A stretch of DNA of 64,000 nucleotides from contig NZ_KB235896.1 of assembly GCF_000332135.1 (NCBI RefSeq), positions 2,243,403 to 2,307,402 of the forward strand, read 5' to 3'. The notes under the pieces are model-generated. The model did no database searches and had not been told where the DNA came from. It worked only from the letters and a program-made list of their open reading frames with translations. Made by a program: the position numbers and the translations under genes. Shown piece after piece: positions 54,400 through 63,645 of this stretch; position 1 is the first letter of the stretch; each line of letters starts with the position of its first letter. Origin of the DNA: Anabaena sp. PCC 7108. Its GTDB lineage: Bacteria; Cyanobacteriota; Cyanobacteriia; Cyanobacteriales; Nostocaceae.

Positions 54400-55047
54400 A
54401 TGGTAACATTACAACTTAGACAATTAACTGTACCCCCAGGACATAGAATAATATTACACAACATCACTTGGCAAGAATTTGAAGAAATATTAACAGAATT
54501 AGGCGATCATCGTACCAGCAAATTAGCTTACAGTCAGGGAAATTTAGAAATCAGGATGCCATTACCAAAGCATGAAGTAGCCAAAGTTATCATTGGAGAT
54601 TTAGTTAAAATTATCCTAGAAGAATTAGAAATTGATTGTGAATCTTTTGGTTCAACTACTTTTAAACGTGAAGATATGGATAGTGGTATAGAACCTGATG
54701 ACTCGTTTTATATTCAAAATCATGCGCGGATGATTGGTAAAGAAAAAATAGATTTAACAATTGATCCACCACCTGATTTAGTAATAGAAATTGATGTCAC
54801 ATCGAAAACTCAGTTAAATGCTTACCTAGCATTAGCAGTTCCCGAAATATGGCGATATGAAAATGATAAATTACAGATAAATATTTTTGAAAATGGTCAA
54901 TATATAGAATCAGAAATTAGCCCTAATTTTCCTAAATTACCAATTAAGGAAATAATTCCTCAGTTTGTTGAACAAAGTCGAACTATCGGCAGAAGTCCTA
55001 CTCTGAGAAAATTTCGCCAATGGCTAAAAAATATGATCATTGAATAA
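54400..55047 (+). CDS. Uma2 family endonuclease-like protein
   Basis: 215 aa. Uma2 domain features: HNITWQEFEEIL, GNLEIRMPLPKHE, IEPDDSFYIQN and LVIEIDVTSKT, with the D-xn-E-x-D arrangement of the nuclease-like core. It lacks the long coiled-coil tail of the member at 51721. Its stop touches the stop of the convergent MuiA-like gene. Confidence 0.9.
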   Translation: MVTLQLRQLTVPPGHRIILHNITWQEFEEILTELGDHRTSKLAYSQGNLEIRMPLPKHEVAKVIIGDLVKIILEELEIDCESFGSTTFKREDMDSGIEPDDSFYIQNHARMIGKEKIDLTIDPPPDLVIEIDVTSKTQLNAYLALAVPEIWRYENDKLQINIFENGQYIESEISPNFPKLPIKEIIPQFVEQSRTIGRSPTLRKFRQWLKNMIIE

Positions 55048-56676
55048 TTAAATATCCAATCCCAACACTGTTAATTCTGGTGGATGCTCAACACTAAACT
55101 GATAATATACCTCCTGTTGTTCCTTTGCTGCCAACACAATATCCCACTCCAAAATTCCGATTTCACTTAATTGAATTTGTGGCTGAGAACGAGAAAGACG
55201 CACCTTAATTTGCTCATTGCGACTAACTGGTAATTGTTCAGTTAATTTTAAACTTGCTTCTTGATTTAATAAATTAGTAATTACCACCCGATAAGCATAG
55301 GTAACTCGGCGTTGACTACTCATCAGTTTCTTATCTACCTGACGTTCAACTAAATCACGTTCAATTTTTAAACCTTCATCTATACCCAAATTAATTTTAA
55401 ATTCCTGTCCTGGAGCAATATGTTCTAATTGAGTTGCACCGACAAAGATACTGTCCCGAAAAATATTTGCTTTTCCTGGTAATAAAGTTGCACCATCAGG
55501 ACTATTGTTCACATTAGCTTGTAAATAAGCAAAACTAACTAAACGTGGCATTCCTACATAATTGAATTGACAAGGATAATCATCTTGAAAAATTGTGGTT
55601 TTATGAGGTGCGCCATCACTGGGAATATTACCACCACTATTTAGTTTAAAAGTAACTACGCTGCCTTGTTTAGATACTTCCGTGACAACTGTTTCAGCAA
55701 TGATAAAATTTTCCTCGTCTTCCTTTTTTGCCGCCTTTGGCGCATTATGAGGAGGAGGCATCAGCACAGCCATAGCAGGTGGAGGAGACATTGAACGCTG
55801 CATAGTCAGAGCATCATCTGCGCGTGTACGTGGTGTATCAATATACCAAGGCTTCAGCTTGGGTGGGATTGTACCTAATCCCGGTTTGGCGGTAGAAAAA
55901 GTCAGCGCAACACCAAGCCAATCTTCTCCTGTAGTTTGGGTAACTTCTGCTAAGTAGCTCAGATATAAGATATTGCTGCTACTATCAACCCGCAAGTCAT
56001 AAAGCGGCTTCCAGTTAGCACGATTCACCAAATAAGACATCTCTAGCTCAAACTCACCTTCCCCCGCAACTTCCACACCGACAATTACACTCAAGCTTTC
56101 TTTAGGGTGGGGTGTTTGGATTTTTTGCAATGCGGTGCGGAGTGGTTGTAATTGCTTTTCTAATTCTTGCTGTTGGGTTTTGCATTCCCCGGAAGCGATC
56201 GCATATTCGCTATACTGACTACCAATAAAGTTGAGGAAATCCAAAGTTTCACTCAAACTGAGATTTTTCCGTGACAGGCTTTGAGCAAAGGGTTCTTCTG
56301 TCTTTTCACCCAAGCCTGTAATAAAACTAGATTGCAACGACAAAGCATCTATTTGAGCTTGTAAATGGCGTTTTTCTGCTTCTAGTTGCTGAATTTGTTT
56401 GGTTAACTGTGCCACTCTGTCCGCCACAGGTTCAGTAGTATAAATGCGATCGCTACTGACTCCCAGCAACCGCACCCCTACCGTACCAGTACCGCTTACC
56501 CTCAGGGACTCAGTTTCTAGAGTTACAGGTAATGGTGTAATTAATAACTCCCGTTCTGCTCCCGTTAAGGATATGACACCTCGTCTTGTGACTAGAGCTT
56601 TTTCACCATAGACAGTAACAGCAACAATCTGGTTTTCTACCGTTTTGCGCCAAGATAATATTTCCGGATTCACCAT
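55048..56676 (-). CDS. MuiA-like protein (DUF4140/DUF4139)
   Basis: 542 aa. N-terminal DUF4140 (about 15-115, with VTVYGEKALVTRRG), a coiled coil (VAQLTKQIQQLEAEKRHLQA), then DUF4139 (about 195-535) with NRANWKPLYDLRVD and TQTTGEDWLGVALTFSTAKP. Relatives are called mucoidy inhibitor A, after a Shigella gene affecting colanic acid, but the biochemical role is unknown. No signal peptide is seen. Just downstream of the LysR gene on the same strand, after a gap of 119 bases. Confidence 0.88.
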   Translation of the reverse strand: MVNPEILSWRKTVENQIVAVTVYGEKALVTRRGVISLTGAERELLITPLPVTLETESLRVSGTGTVGVRLLGVSSDRIYTTEPVADRVAQLTKQIQQLEAEKRHLQAQIDALSLQSSFITGLGEKTEEPFAQSLSRKNLSLSETLDFLNFIGSQYSEYAIASGECKTQQQELEKQLQPLRTALQKIQTPHPKESLSVIVGVEVAGEGEFELEMSYLVNRANWKPLYDLRVDSSSNILYLSYLAEVTQTTGEDWLGVALTFSTAKPGLGTIPPKLKPWYIDTPRTRADDALTMQRSMSPPPAMAVLMPPPHNAPKAAKKEDEENFIIAETVVTEVSKQGSVVTFKLNSGGNIPSDGAPHKTTIFQDDYPCQFNYVGMPRLVSFAYLQANVNNSPDGATLLPGKANIFRDSIFVGATQLEHIAPGQEFKINLGIDEGLKIERDLVERQVDKKLMSSQRRVTYAYRVVITNLLNQEASLKLTEQLPVSRNEQIKVRLSRSQPQIQLSEIGILEWDIVLAAKEQQEVYYQFSVEHPPELTVLGLDI

Positions 56677-56795
56677 TGCCAGTTTTCCCCATATTTATCA
56701 ACCAGTAATCTATTTGCTGTTAACTGGTTCTGTTGGTTAATTGTCAATGGTTTCCGGTTTCAGCGTCAAGGGTTATCAGGTGGTGAATGTAAAAT

Positions 56796-57719
56796 TTATT
56801 CTGGAACTGAAGTAATTACTTCTTGCACCACAATCTTCTTAGCCGCTTCTAGTAGATACTCATAATAAGTACGAGCCACAATCGATAACTGCTTACCAGA
56901 TGGGTAAACCATATACCAAGTACGCTTCATGGGAAAGTGCTGCACATCCAAAATGCTGAACTCAGAACTATCTGTCAATAAAGTATGACGAGATAAAACC
57001 GAAATTCCTAAACCCCCAGCTATTGCTTGTTTAATTGCTTCATTACTCCCCAATTCCAGTTTCACCTTCACCTTGATTCCATGTTCATCAAAGAGAGATT
57101 GCACAGCACGGCGTGTACCTGAACCAGGTTCGCGCATGATAAATGGTTGATCTACCAATTTTTCTATGGGGATATTTTTTTCCTGTGCTAAAGGATGATT
57201 TACAGGTGCAAAAACTACCAAAGGATTTTCTAAAAATGCCTTGACATTGACATCTAAATGATCTGGAACCTGGCTCATAATATATAAGTCATCCAGGTTA
57301 TTGACCATCCGCTCTAAAATCCGTTCATGATTAGTGACTTGTAGGGAGATATCAATTCCTGGATATAATTGGCAAAATGGACCCAACAAACGCGGGATAA
57401 TATATTTCGCTGTTGTAATCACAGCTAACCGCAATTGCCCTTGTTTTAATCCTTTTAAATCTGCCACCGTCATTTCAAATTGAGCTATGGTCTCAAAAAT
57501 CTGACGACAAGTAGTAAATAATTCCCTTCCAGCTTCCGTCAAAAATAAGCGTTTTCCCACCTGCTCAAATAATGGCAATCCTACCGATTTTGTTAGCTGC
57601 TTGATTTGCATCGATACGGTAGGTTGGGTGAGAAATAATTCCTCAGCAGCACGAGTAAAGCTACCGTGCCGTGCCGCAGCCTCGAACACCTTCAACTGGT
57701 GCAGCGTCGCTTGGTTCAA
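56796..57719 (-). CDS. LysR-family regulator, RbcR/CcmR-like
   Basis: 307 aa. An N-terminal winged helix-turn-helix (about 1-60, LHQLKVFEAAARHGSFTRAA, TQPTVSMQIKQL) is followed by an effector-binding domain (about 90-295). The close relation to cyanobacterial and plastid RbcR/CbbR-type regulators, and its position downstream of the ccm operon, suggest control of carbon-concentration genes, with effectors such as 2-phosphoglycolate, RuBP or 2-oxoglutarate in related proteins. RbcR, NdhR/CcmR and CmpR cannot be separated from the sequence alone. Confidence 0.85.
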   Translation of the reverse strand: MNQATLHQLKVFEAAARHGSFTRAAEELFLTQPTVSMQIKQLTKSVGLPLFEQVGKRLFLTEAGRELFTTCRQIFETIAQFEMTVADLKGLKQGQLRLAVITTAKYIIPRLLGPFCQLYPGIDISLQVTNHERILERMVNNLDDLYIMSQVPDHLDVNVKAFLENPLVVFAPVNHPLAQEKNIPIEKLVDQPFIMREPGSGTRRAVQSLFDEHGIKVKVKLELGSNEAIKQAIAGGLGISVLSRHTLLTDSSEFSILDVQHFPMKRTWYMVYPSGKQLSIVARTYYEYLLEAAKKIVVQEVITSVPE

Positions 57720-58163
57720 GGTGATTCTCCTCTAATAGCAATTCTTAGACATAAATCCAGTATCACTGAACACTACCCCCTGATGTAATGTTACAGAAAA
57801 AGGGAACAGGAAACTCTTAACAGGGAACTCTTAACAGATAAGAAACTTTAGTTGCTGAGTTTAAAGCTCAGTCAAAAAAAAGATGTTTTTACAAGATGGG
57901 TAGCACGAAAAAACAATGTCATTATTTCAATCTCATGTTTTTAAACATGAGTTTTGTTCTGTTAAGAGTTTCCCGTTAAGAGTTCCCTCTAAATCATACA
58001 AATTTATGAGGTTTAATATAGATAAAAATCTATCTTCGCTATCAGAAGTACGGTATTGGACTTATCGAGTTAAGAAGTTATCATCAAGAAATAAGCAAAG
58101 CATAAAATGCCTTCCAACTCAAGATGAATGTTGAATATTGAATAATTTATTATTTATAATTCA
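57720..58163. other. Region between ccmO and the LysR gene, inverted repeats
   Basis: About 440 bases. Copies of GGGAAACTCTTAACAG occur twice near 57808-57838 and twice in complement near 57959-57988, so the arms could fold back on each other. Between them is a palindrome CTCATGTTT / AAACATGAG (57932-57952). It holds the LysR promoter. No gene is supported. Confidence 0.5.
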
Positions 58164-59000
58164 TCATTCATCATTCCATAACTCTTCCTTAATTTTTACA
58201 GGCAATCTAGCTAAATCTGGCAACTCCACAGCTTCTGCATCTACAATTTTATCCCTGATATTCAAAGGTATATTTAAAGGCTCACGTTCTTCTATCCAGC
58301 AATTAGCCACCGGCAAGGTTAACTCCATTTCATCCAACGGACGAGGAATCACCATTACCGCACTCAATTCTCCTATGCGTTCTGCTTCAAACATCCCTGC
58401 TTCTACTGCTACGGCAACATTAGCTACAGAGCCACGAATTATGGCTGTACACAAACCCGCACCAATTTTTTCATATGCTGCCAAATGTACATCAGCCGAT
58501 TTAAGCATGGCATCACAAGCGCCTACCATTGCTGGAAAACCTCGCGTTTCCACTAAACCAATTGCTTGATTACTCAATCGGCTGTAACTGCCTTCCTCCA
58601 TCAATTTACTGATGCGGTTGGTAATTGGCAACACAATGTCGAGGTTAGGATAAGGTCTGGGAATCACCAAACTGGAAACCAACTGACCAAACTGTTCAGC
58701 CGTGTGTACACCCGCTTCTACAGCCAAGCGCACATCAGCAATACCACCTCGAATAATTGCCGTACAGTGACCACTACCGATTTTTTCATAACCTACTAAG
58801 TGAACTCCAGCCGATTTCAACATCATGTCAGCTGTTCCCACTATTGCTGGAAAGCTAAGAGTAGATACTAAACCCAAGGCCGTATCCTTGAAGTTGTCTC
58901 GGTGACGACGACGTGCTGGCTGAACAGTGCTAAGAGATCGTTGATTAGATGTTTCCATCATGAATTCTCCAGGATACTCACAAAACTCTCCACTTAACAA
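58164..59000 (-). CDS. ccmO: Carboxysome shell protein CcmO (tandem BMC)
   Basis: 278 aa with two BMC domains: about 33-125 ([28 protein letters not shown]) and about 145-240 (AIGLVETRGFPAMVGACDAM, AYEKIGAG). Each carries the pore-loop K-I-G. CcmO is a trimeric, pseudo-hexameric shell facet component needed for beta-carboxysome assembly. It is the last gene of the ccm operon, 10 bases after ccmN. Confidence 0.95.
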   Translation of the reverse strand: MLSGEFCEYPGEFMMETSNQRSLSTVQPARRRHRDNFKDTALGLVSTLSFPAIVGTADMMLKSAGVHLVGYEKIGSGHCTAIIRGGIADVRLAVEAGVHTAEQFGQLVSSLVIPRPYPNLDIVLPITNRISKLMEEGSYSRLSNQAIGLVETRGFPAMVGACDAMLKSADVHLAAYEKIGAGLCTAIIRGSVANVAVAVEAGMFEAERIGELSAVMVIPRPLDEMELTLPVANCWIEEREPLNIPLNIRDKIVDAEAVELPDLARLPVKIKEELWNDE

Positions 59001-59010
59001 TTAACACTTA

Positions 59011-59769
59011 CTATGAGGAATTGTCAGAGTGTTTGTCGTTCAAGGATTGCCTATGGGGAAACAATGTGATCAACAGTCTATTGATGCTACCTTGCCCATA
59101 AATTTGAGTCCCAAAAGTATTATGGGATTCGGTTTCAGCTTGGCTGGGTACTGATTCTGGATTAGTAATTTCGGCAGATTCTTCTTGGTTAGAGTTAGCC
59201 ACCTGAGTCTGTTCCTCCACTGGTGGAGATTGACTTTTAGGAGTTGGAGAAGGCTGAGAAACAGAATTAGACTGCTGTTGAAATTCCACAAAGGCTGAGG
59301 CTGAGAAATGGGTTGAAGAAACTACTTTTTCTTCTAGCTTTTCTTCTTGAACTTTTGTGGAAGTAGAGTTATTCGTGGATGGTTCAATCTGTGGAATTTC
59401 TTCACTACGACTGGTGTCTCCCAAAAGGGAACCTGGTGGAACTACTTCTCCCGATGCGACAGAACAGTTAAATACTGTTGTTGCTGCACCGATACAAGCA
59501 TTAGTGCCTATTGTGCCTTCACCAACCATCAAAAACCCGGCTCCCAGGTTAACACCTGCTTCTAGTTCTAGAATACCTTCATTGACTTGGAGAATTGACC
59601 CCATGCCAATACAGACACCAGGTCCGATAATTATTTTGCTGTTGGCAGATGCTTGAATGATTACCCCTGGTGCAATTACCGCACTGGGATGAATATTCAC
59701 CTCACCACTAATGTGAGAATCAAAACTGTTGCCCAGGCGTAGCAGCGGCACAGACATGGAATTTGTCAC
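59011..59769 (-). CDS. ccmN: Carboxysome assembly protein CcmN
   Basis: 252 aa. The N-terminal half (about 15-125) has hexapeptide repeats forming a left-handed beta helix like gamma-carbonic anhydrase (VIAPGVIIQ, GPGVCIGMG, NACIGAATTVF). A Pro/Ser/Glu-rich linker follows, and the C-terminal peptide (IYGQGSINRLLITLFPHR) matches the amphipathic encapsulation peptide that binds CcmK shell proteins. CcmN bridges CcmM to the shell. The linker is long. Confidence 0.93.
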   Translation of the reverse strand: MTNSMSVPLLRLGNSFDSHISGEVNIHPSAVIAPGVIIQASANSKIIIGPGVCIGMGSILQVNEGILELEAGVNLGAGFLMVGEGTIGTNACIGAATTVFNCSVASGEVVPPGSLLGDTSRSEEIPQIEPSTNNSTSTKVQEEKLEEKVVSSTHFSASAFVEFQQQSNSVSQPSPTPKSQSPPVEEQTQVANSNQEESAEITNPESVPSQAETESHNTFGTQIYGQGSINRLLITLFPHRQSLNDKHSDNSS

Positions 59770-59830
59770 CTTGGAAGCCGGAAAAATGGGTATTGAGAAT
59801 AATTTTGAGGTGGGGAGGTGGGGAGAAAAT

Positions 59831-60050
59831 TAAGAATCACCGAATTTTAGATTTTAAATTTTGAATTTTGGATTGAAGATTCAAAATCCAAACAGGTCTA
59901 AACGCGATAGTGTCTCGTACAGAAGCCCCGACTTGACTGCTAAGAATCACCGAATTTTAGATTTTAAATTTTGAATTTTGGATTGAAGATTCAAAATCCA
60001 AACAGGTCTAAACGCGATAGTGTCTCGTACAGAAGCCCCGACTTGACTGC
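59831..60050. repeat. Perfect 110-bp tandem duplication between ccmM and ccmN
   Basis: Bases 59831-59940 and 59941-60050 are identical. The unit holds AAAATTCAAAATCC-like palindromic phrases and ends ACTTGACTGC. It occupies most of the 348-base ccmM-ccmN spacer; no ORF. Confidence 0.95.
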
Positions 60051-60117
60051 TGGGGTCAATCTAAAATCTAAAATCTAAAATCCAAAATTGTGTTACCTGT
60101 CACCTGTTCCCTAATTC

Positions 60118-61767
60118 TTATGGACGTTGGATAATTGCTTCCAATACCCGGCGCTTGGCTGTGGCATCAATACCAATTAAGCGTACGTATTCTCCTGGGT
60201 ATTCAGAAAGATGTGCCTCCAAAGCAGCGATCGCATCTCGTTCAGATGTAGCCTGAATTTGACCGCAACTAGCCCAAGTCCCTGTTCGGAAACGTCTTTG
60301 ATCAACGTGTTCCAGGCTAATTTTAAATCCACTAGCCAATAATTGCCGCAGTTGATCTACTACTTCTGCGCTCAACCGAGTGCTGGTAACTGTTGCAGTG
60401 GCAGTAGCAGCAGTGGAACCAGCAAATGATTTTGTACTAGCAGATGCAGCTACTTGACCATGAGGACGTTGGATAATGCTTTCTAGTACCCGACGTTTAG
60501 CTTTGGAGTCAATACCAATTAAACGCACATACTCGCCTTGATGGTTGTCTATACACTCTTCTAACGCGGAAACCACTTCTTTTGCAGAAGTTGTTTCAAT
60601 TGGCTTACAGCTGTTCCAAGAACCTGTGCGGAACCGGCGCTCATCTACGTGTTCTGTACCGATTTTGTAACCGCCTGCTAAAAGTTGACGGATTTGGTCT
60701 ACTGTTTCGGCGCTGAGTTTACTGCTACCATTGCCGTTACCATTGCCGTTGTAGCTGCCATTGCTGGAAGCAACAGATGGTTTAAAGGTGGATGTACTTG
60801 CAACCACTCCATCTGGACGTTGGATGATGGTTTCTAATACTCTTCGTCTATCATTGTCAATACCAAACAGACGGACATACTCGCCACTGTGGTCTACCAG
60901 ACAACTTTCTAAAGCTGCGATCGCTGCTCCTAAAGACCTGGTTTCAATTGGCTGACAGCTTTGCCAAGAACCTGTGCGGAACCGTCTTTGATCAACGTGT
61001 TCTGTACCTATTTTATACCCTTGCTCTAGTAAATAGCGCAACTGATCTACCGTTTCTGCACCCAAGCTATTGCTCGCCACTTCACTACTCCTTTCCAATT
61101 CTTCAACAACAATACTTGTATAAGATTTAGCCCCAGAAAGATTAAGTTCATCCCGAATGGGTGCAATACACTTGCTATCCGCAGCACAGCGATAACCAGT
61201 CCGCAATGCCTGATTAATGCCGACTACATGATGAGCAAACTGCTGATCTTGAGCTTGTACATCTGGTAATCGGTCAGCTTGCTGCTGGGTAGTAATTATC
61301 GCTCCTGAAGGGACATATTTACCTGGGGGGATTTCTACATCTTGAATCAAAGCGTGCATCATCACAATGCAACCTGCACCCACCTTGGCATTAAATACCG
61401 TAGAGCGAAAGCCAATAAAGGAGTGATCCCCTACATAAGCTGGCCCATGAATTAGAGCCATGTGGGTAATAGAAGCATCTTCACCAACCCAGACCGAGTA
61501 TTCTTGTTGATCATCACCAATTACTCGACCTTGCTCCAAGCCATGAATGACCACACCATCTTGAATATTAGTGTTTTCACCAATATAAAAAGGTGTACCT
61601 TCATCTGCTCTAATTGAAGTCCCTGGAGCAATAATGACATTTGCACCTATCAATACATCCCCAATAATGTTGGCAGAAGAGTGTACAAATGCAGTTTCAT
61701 GGATTTTGGGTTCAGCTAAACTCCTTGACCACGGGGTTGGGGGGGCCGCCGTGCTGCGGACTACCAT
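60118..61767 (-). CDS. ccmM: Carboxysome scaffold CcmM: gamma-carbonic anhydrase plus three SSLDs
   Basis: 549 aa. Residues 20-205 form a gamma-carbonic anhydrase domain with metal ligands H75, H102 and H107 and the Cys pair C194/C200, whose disulfide activates the enzyme in studied homologues. Three Rubisco-small-subunit-like domains follow (about 235-318, 353-437, 465-549), each with FRTGSW or FRTGTW and ending RRVLE-IIQRP. SSLD 1 and 2 carry two Cys, SSLD 3 one, as known for redox-controlled Rubisco condensation. An internal in-frame GTG (codon 230, at 61080) with AAAGGAG 7 bases upstream should start the short 320-aa isoform of three SSLDs. Confidence 0.97.
   Translation of the reverse strand: MVVRSTAAPPTPWSRSLAEPKIHETAFVHSSANIIGDVLIGANVIIAPGTSIRADEGTPFYIGENTNIQDGVVIHGLEQGRVIGDDQQEYSVWVGEDASITHMALIHGPAYVGDHSFIGFRSTVFNAKVGAGCIVMMHALIQDVEIPPGKYVPSGAIITTQQQADRLPDVQAQDQQFAHHVVGINQALRTGYRCAADSKCIAPIRDELNLSGAKSYTSIVVEELERSSEVASNSLGAETVDQLRYLLEQGYKIGTEHVDQRRFRTGSWQSCQPIETRSLGAAIAALESCLVDHSGEYVRLFGIDNDRRRVLETIIQRPDGVVASTSTFKPSVASSNGSYNGNGNGNGSSKLSAETVDQIRQLLAGGYKIGTEHVDERRFRTGSWNSCKPIETTSAKEVVSALEECIDNHQGEYVRLIGIDSKAKRRVLESIIQRPHGQVAASASTKSFAGSTAATATATVTSTRLSAEVVDQLRQLLASGFKISLEHVDQRRFRTGTWASCGQIQATSERDAIAALEAHLSEYPGEYVRLIGIDATAKRRVLEAIIQRP
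61078..61096 (-). promoter_or_regulatory. Internal ribosome site and GTG start inside ccmM
   Basis: On the minus strand GGAAAGGAG (61096-61088), a 7-base spacer, then in-frame GTG (61080-61078, Val230). It lies in the linker between the carbonic anhydrase domain and the first SSLD, where short CcmM (M35-type) begins in other cyanobacteria. Confidence 0.8.
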
Positions 61768-61870
61768 TGAGACATTCCTCCTGAATTAAGCTTTTTCTCA
61801 GTTATTCAGTTGTCAGTAGTTAGTTGTTGGTGGTCAGTTGTTAGTTGTCTCTTACCGTCAACTCTTTCCT

Positions 61871-61898
61871 GTCACCTGTCACCTATCACCTGTCACCT
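61871..61898. repeat. Heptamer tandem repeat (STRR), GTCACCT x4
   Basis: GTCACCT, GTCACCT, ATCACCT, GTCACCT in the 141-base spacer between ccmL and ccmM. Confidence 0.8.
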
Positions 61899-61908
61899 CT
61901 TAATCTGA

Positions 61909-62211
61909 CTATCTATATTGTTCTTTTTTGCTGTAGATGAGGCGATCTTCAACATGAATCGTGTCTATTATCGCCACTACTGCTGCATCTAACGGACGTT
62001 GTTCATTGCCTAGAACTTGACGCGCGGCACCGTTACGACTGAACAGTACCCACTCTTCCACTCCTGCTCCCACACTATCGGCTGCTACCTCGTATTCTGG
62101 CAGGAAGTTTCCGTCTTCATCTACTAACTGCAACAACAGTAGTTTCACACCTCGAAGACTGGGATCTTTTTGCGTGCTGACTACTGTGCCACGAACTTTG
62201 GCAATTTGCAT
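61909..62211 (-). CDS. ccmL: Carboxysome shell vertex protein CcmL
   Basis: 100 aa, EutN/CcmL family. It starts MQIAKVRGTVVSTQKDPSL and has the core AADSVGAGVEEWVLFSRNGAAR and AVVAIIDTIHVE, typical of the pentamers that cap the twelve vertices of the icosahedral shell. It follows ccmK1 by 6 bases and is co-transcribed with it. Confidence 0.97.
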   Translation of the reverse strand: MQIAKVRGTVVSTQKDPSLRGVKLLLLQLVDEDGNFLPEYEVAADSVGAGVEEWVLFSRNGAARQVLGNEQRPLDAAVVAIIDTIHVEDRLIYSKKEQYR

Positions 62212-62217
62212 TATAAA

Positions 62218-62562
62218 TTACGGTCTTCTACCAAAAGGACGAATTGCGTTTACACCTTCCCGGAATTGTTCTACATCTTCGGTATAACGAATTGGCAGGA
62301 CGTATTCCAAGTTTTCGTGAGGACGAGCAATGATATGAGTGGATAGCACTTGTCCACCATTAACTCGCTTGACATTTTCAATCCCTGCTGCTACTGAAGC
62401 TTGTACTTCAGAAACGTCGCCCCTAACGATAACTGTCACCCGACCGCTACCGATTTTTTCGTATCCTACTAGGGTAACGCGAGCGGCTTTCACCATCGCA
62501 TCAGCAGCTTCTACTACTGCTGGAAAGCCCAGCGTTTCAACCATTCCCACTGCAATTGACAT
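62218..62562 (-). CDS. ccmK1: Carboxysome shell hexamer protein CcmK1
   Basis: 114 aa single BMC domain with pore loop KIGSG and shell-facet phrases [13 protein letters not shown] and [16 protein letters not shown]. The C-terminal extension ([14 protein letters not shown]) is longer than in the upstream paralogue, as CcmK1 in Synechocystis. It forms the facet hexamers. K1 versus K2 naming rests on order and tail length. Confidence 0.95.
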   Translation of the reverse strand: MSIAVGMVETLGFPAVVEAADAMVKAARVTLVGYEKIGSGRVTVIVRGDVSEVQASVAAGIENVKRVNGGQVLSTHIIARPHENLEYVLPIRYTEDVEQFREGVNAIRPFGRRP

Positions 62563-62677
62563 TAGTTTTAATCCTTAAATCAAGTTTATGGCTTGTGCCA
62601 CTCTGTTCGCCTTCAAGCCTGAAAAATATTTTCCCTCAAGCAAGCAACCCCGTTAATCACTTTGTTTAAACAGTCTG

Positions 62678-62986
62678 TTAAGTACGGAACTGTTCTACAG
62701 CTTCTGTATACCGAATTGGTAAAACGTATTCTAGGTTTTCGTGGGGACGAGCGATGATGTGAGTGGATAACACTTCACCACCGTTGACTCTTCTGGCTGC
62801 TTCAACTCCAGCGGCAACTGAAGCTTGTACCTCAGAAACGTCGCCCCGCACAATCACGGTAACACGAGCGCTACCGATTTTTTCATATCCTACCAAGGTG
62901 ACACGGGCTGCTTTCACCATTGCATCAGCAGCTTCTACTACTGCCGGAAAGCCTTTCGTTTCAATCATTCCAACTGCAATTGGCAT
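62678..62986 (-). CDS. ccmK2: Carboxysome shell hexamer protein CcmK2
   Basis: 102 aa BMC domain, very close to CcmK1 but with pore loop KIGSA and a short C-terminus. It is the first gene of the ccm operon; GGAG lies about 9 bases before the ATG. The major facet protein of beta-carboxysomes. A 115-base gap separates it from ccmK1. Confidence 0.95.
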   Translation of the reverse strand: MPIAVGMIETKGFPAVVEAADAMVKAARVTLVGYEKIGSARVTVIVRGDVSEVQASVAAGVEAARRVNGGEVLSTHIIARPHENLEYVLPIRYTEAVEQFRT

Positions 62987-63645
62987 CGCAGAACTCCTAA
63001 AAAATTAATTCAATCTGTACTATGGTTTGAAATTTTTGACGGGGATGCTGATCTTGAGCGAAGAAAACACTTCTAAAATTAAGCATAGGAAACCTTGGCA
63101 TCCCTGGCAACACAAATTACTATAATAGTTTGTAATAAAAAAGTTTTAGAAAACTTAACAAAAATTAATATTTTCCTTTAATAAGATCAAAATTCACGTA
63201 TTCCTAGAGGGGACGCTTATGCTTTATAATTTCTTTATTACATTTAGAAAATAACATTCATAACCAAGGTTAATCCTATTGTTTCAGGGCATTCAGATTC
63301 TGTACATTATACTGTCTCGGTTTTTTTTCATGTTTTGTTATCTGTACATAGATTAATTAAAAAGATATATAAATTTTTTAAATATATCCTATAAAATTAT
63401 TTGTTCAGAGTAGCAATAGAAATTTACAGCCAGAATATTTATGAATACATATAAGTGCATCTAAATAGGTAAAGTTATATTTAACTGCCATTTAATAACG
63501 GAGGCTAAAGCAAAAATGCTGATTTAAGTTTATTAGCAAAATAGTTAAGAAAAACTTGATTTTACCAAAATTAATTTTTTTTAAGCAAATGATGGTTATA
63601 AGGCTGTTTAAGAAACTAAAGGTTGAGTGGTCAAGGAAAATTTAA
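62987..63645. promoter_or_regulatory. Divergent regulatory region between ccmK2 and ndhF
   Basis: About 660 AT-rich bases without a gene. It must hold the promoters of the ccm operon (minus) and of ndhF (plus). LysR regulators of carbon acquisition often bind such regions, but I could not point to a specific T-N11-A site with confidence. Confidence 0.5.

Noticed and set aside
54400-55047. Uma2 genes considered as active transposon components
   Set aside because: Uma2 proteins are widespread single genes in cyanobacteria; no inverted ends surround either copy.
57916-58134. Plus-strand open frame of 72 codons
   Set aside because: It lies over inverted repeats with no ribosome site; composition is not protein-like.
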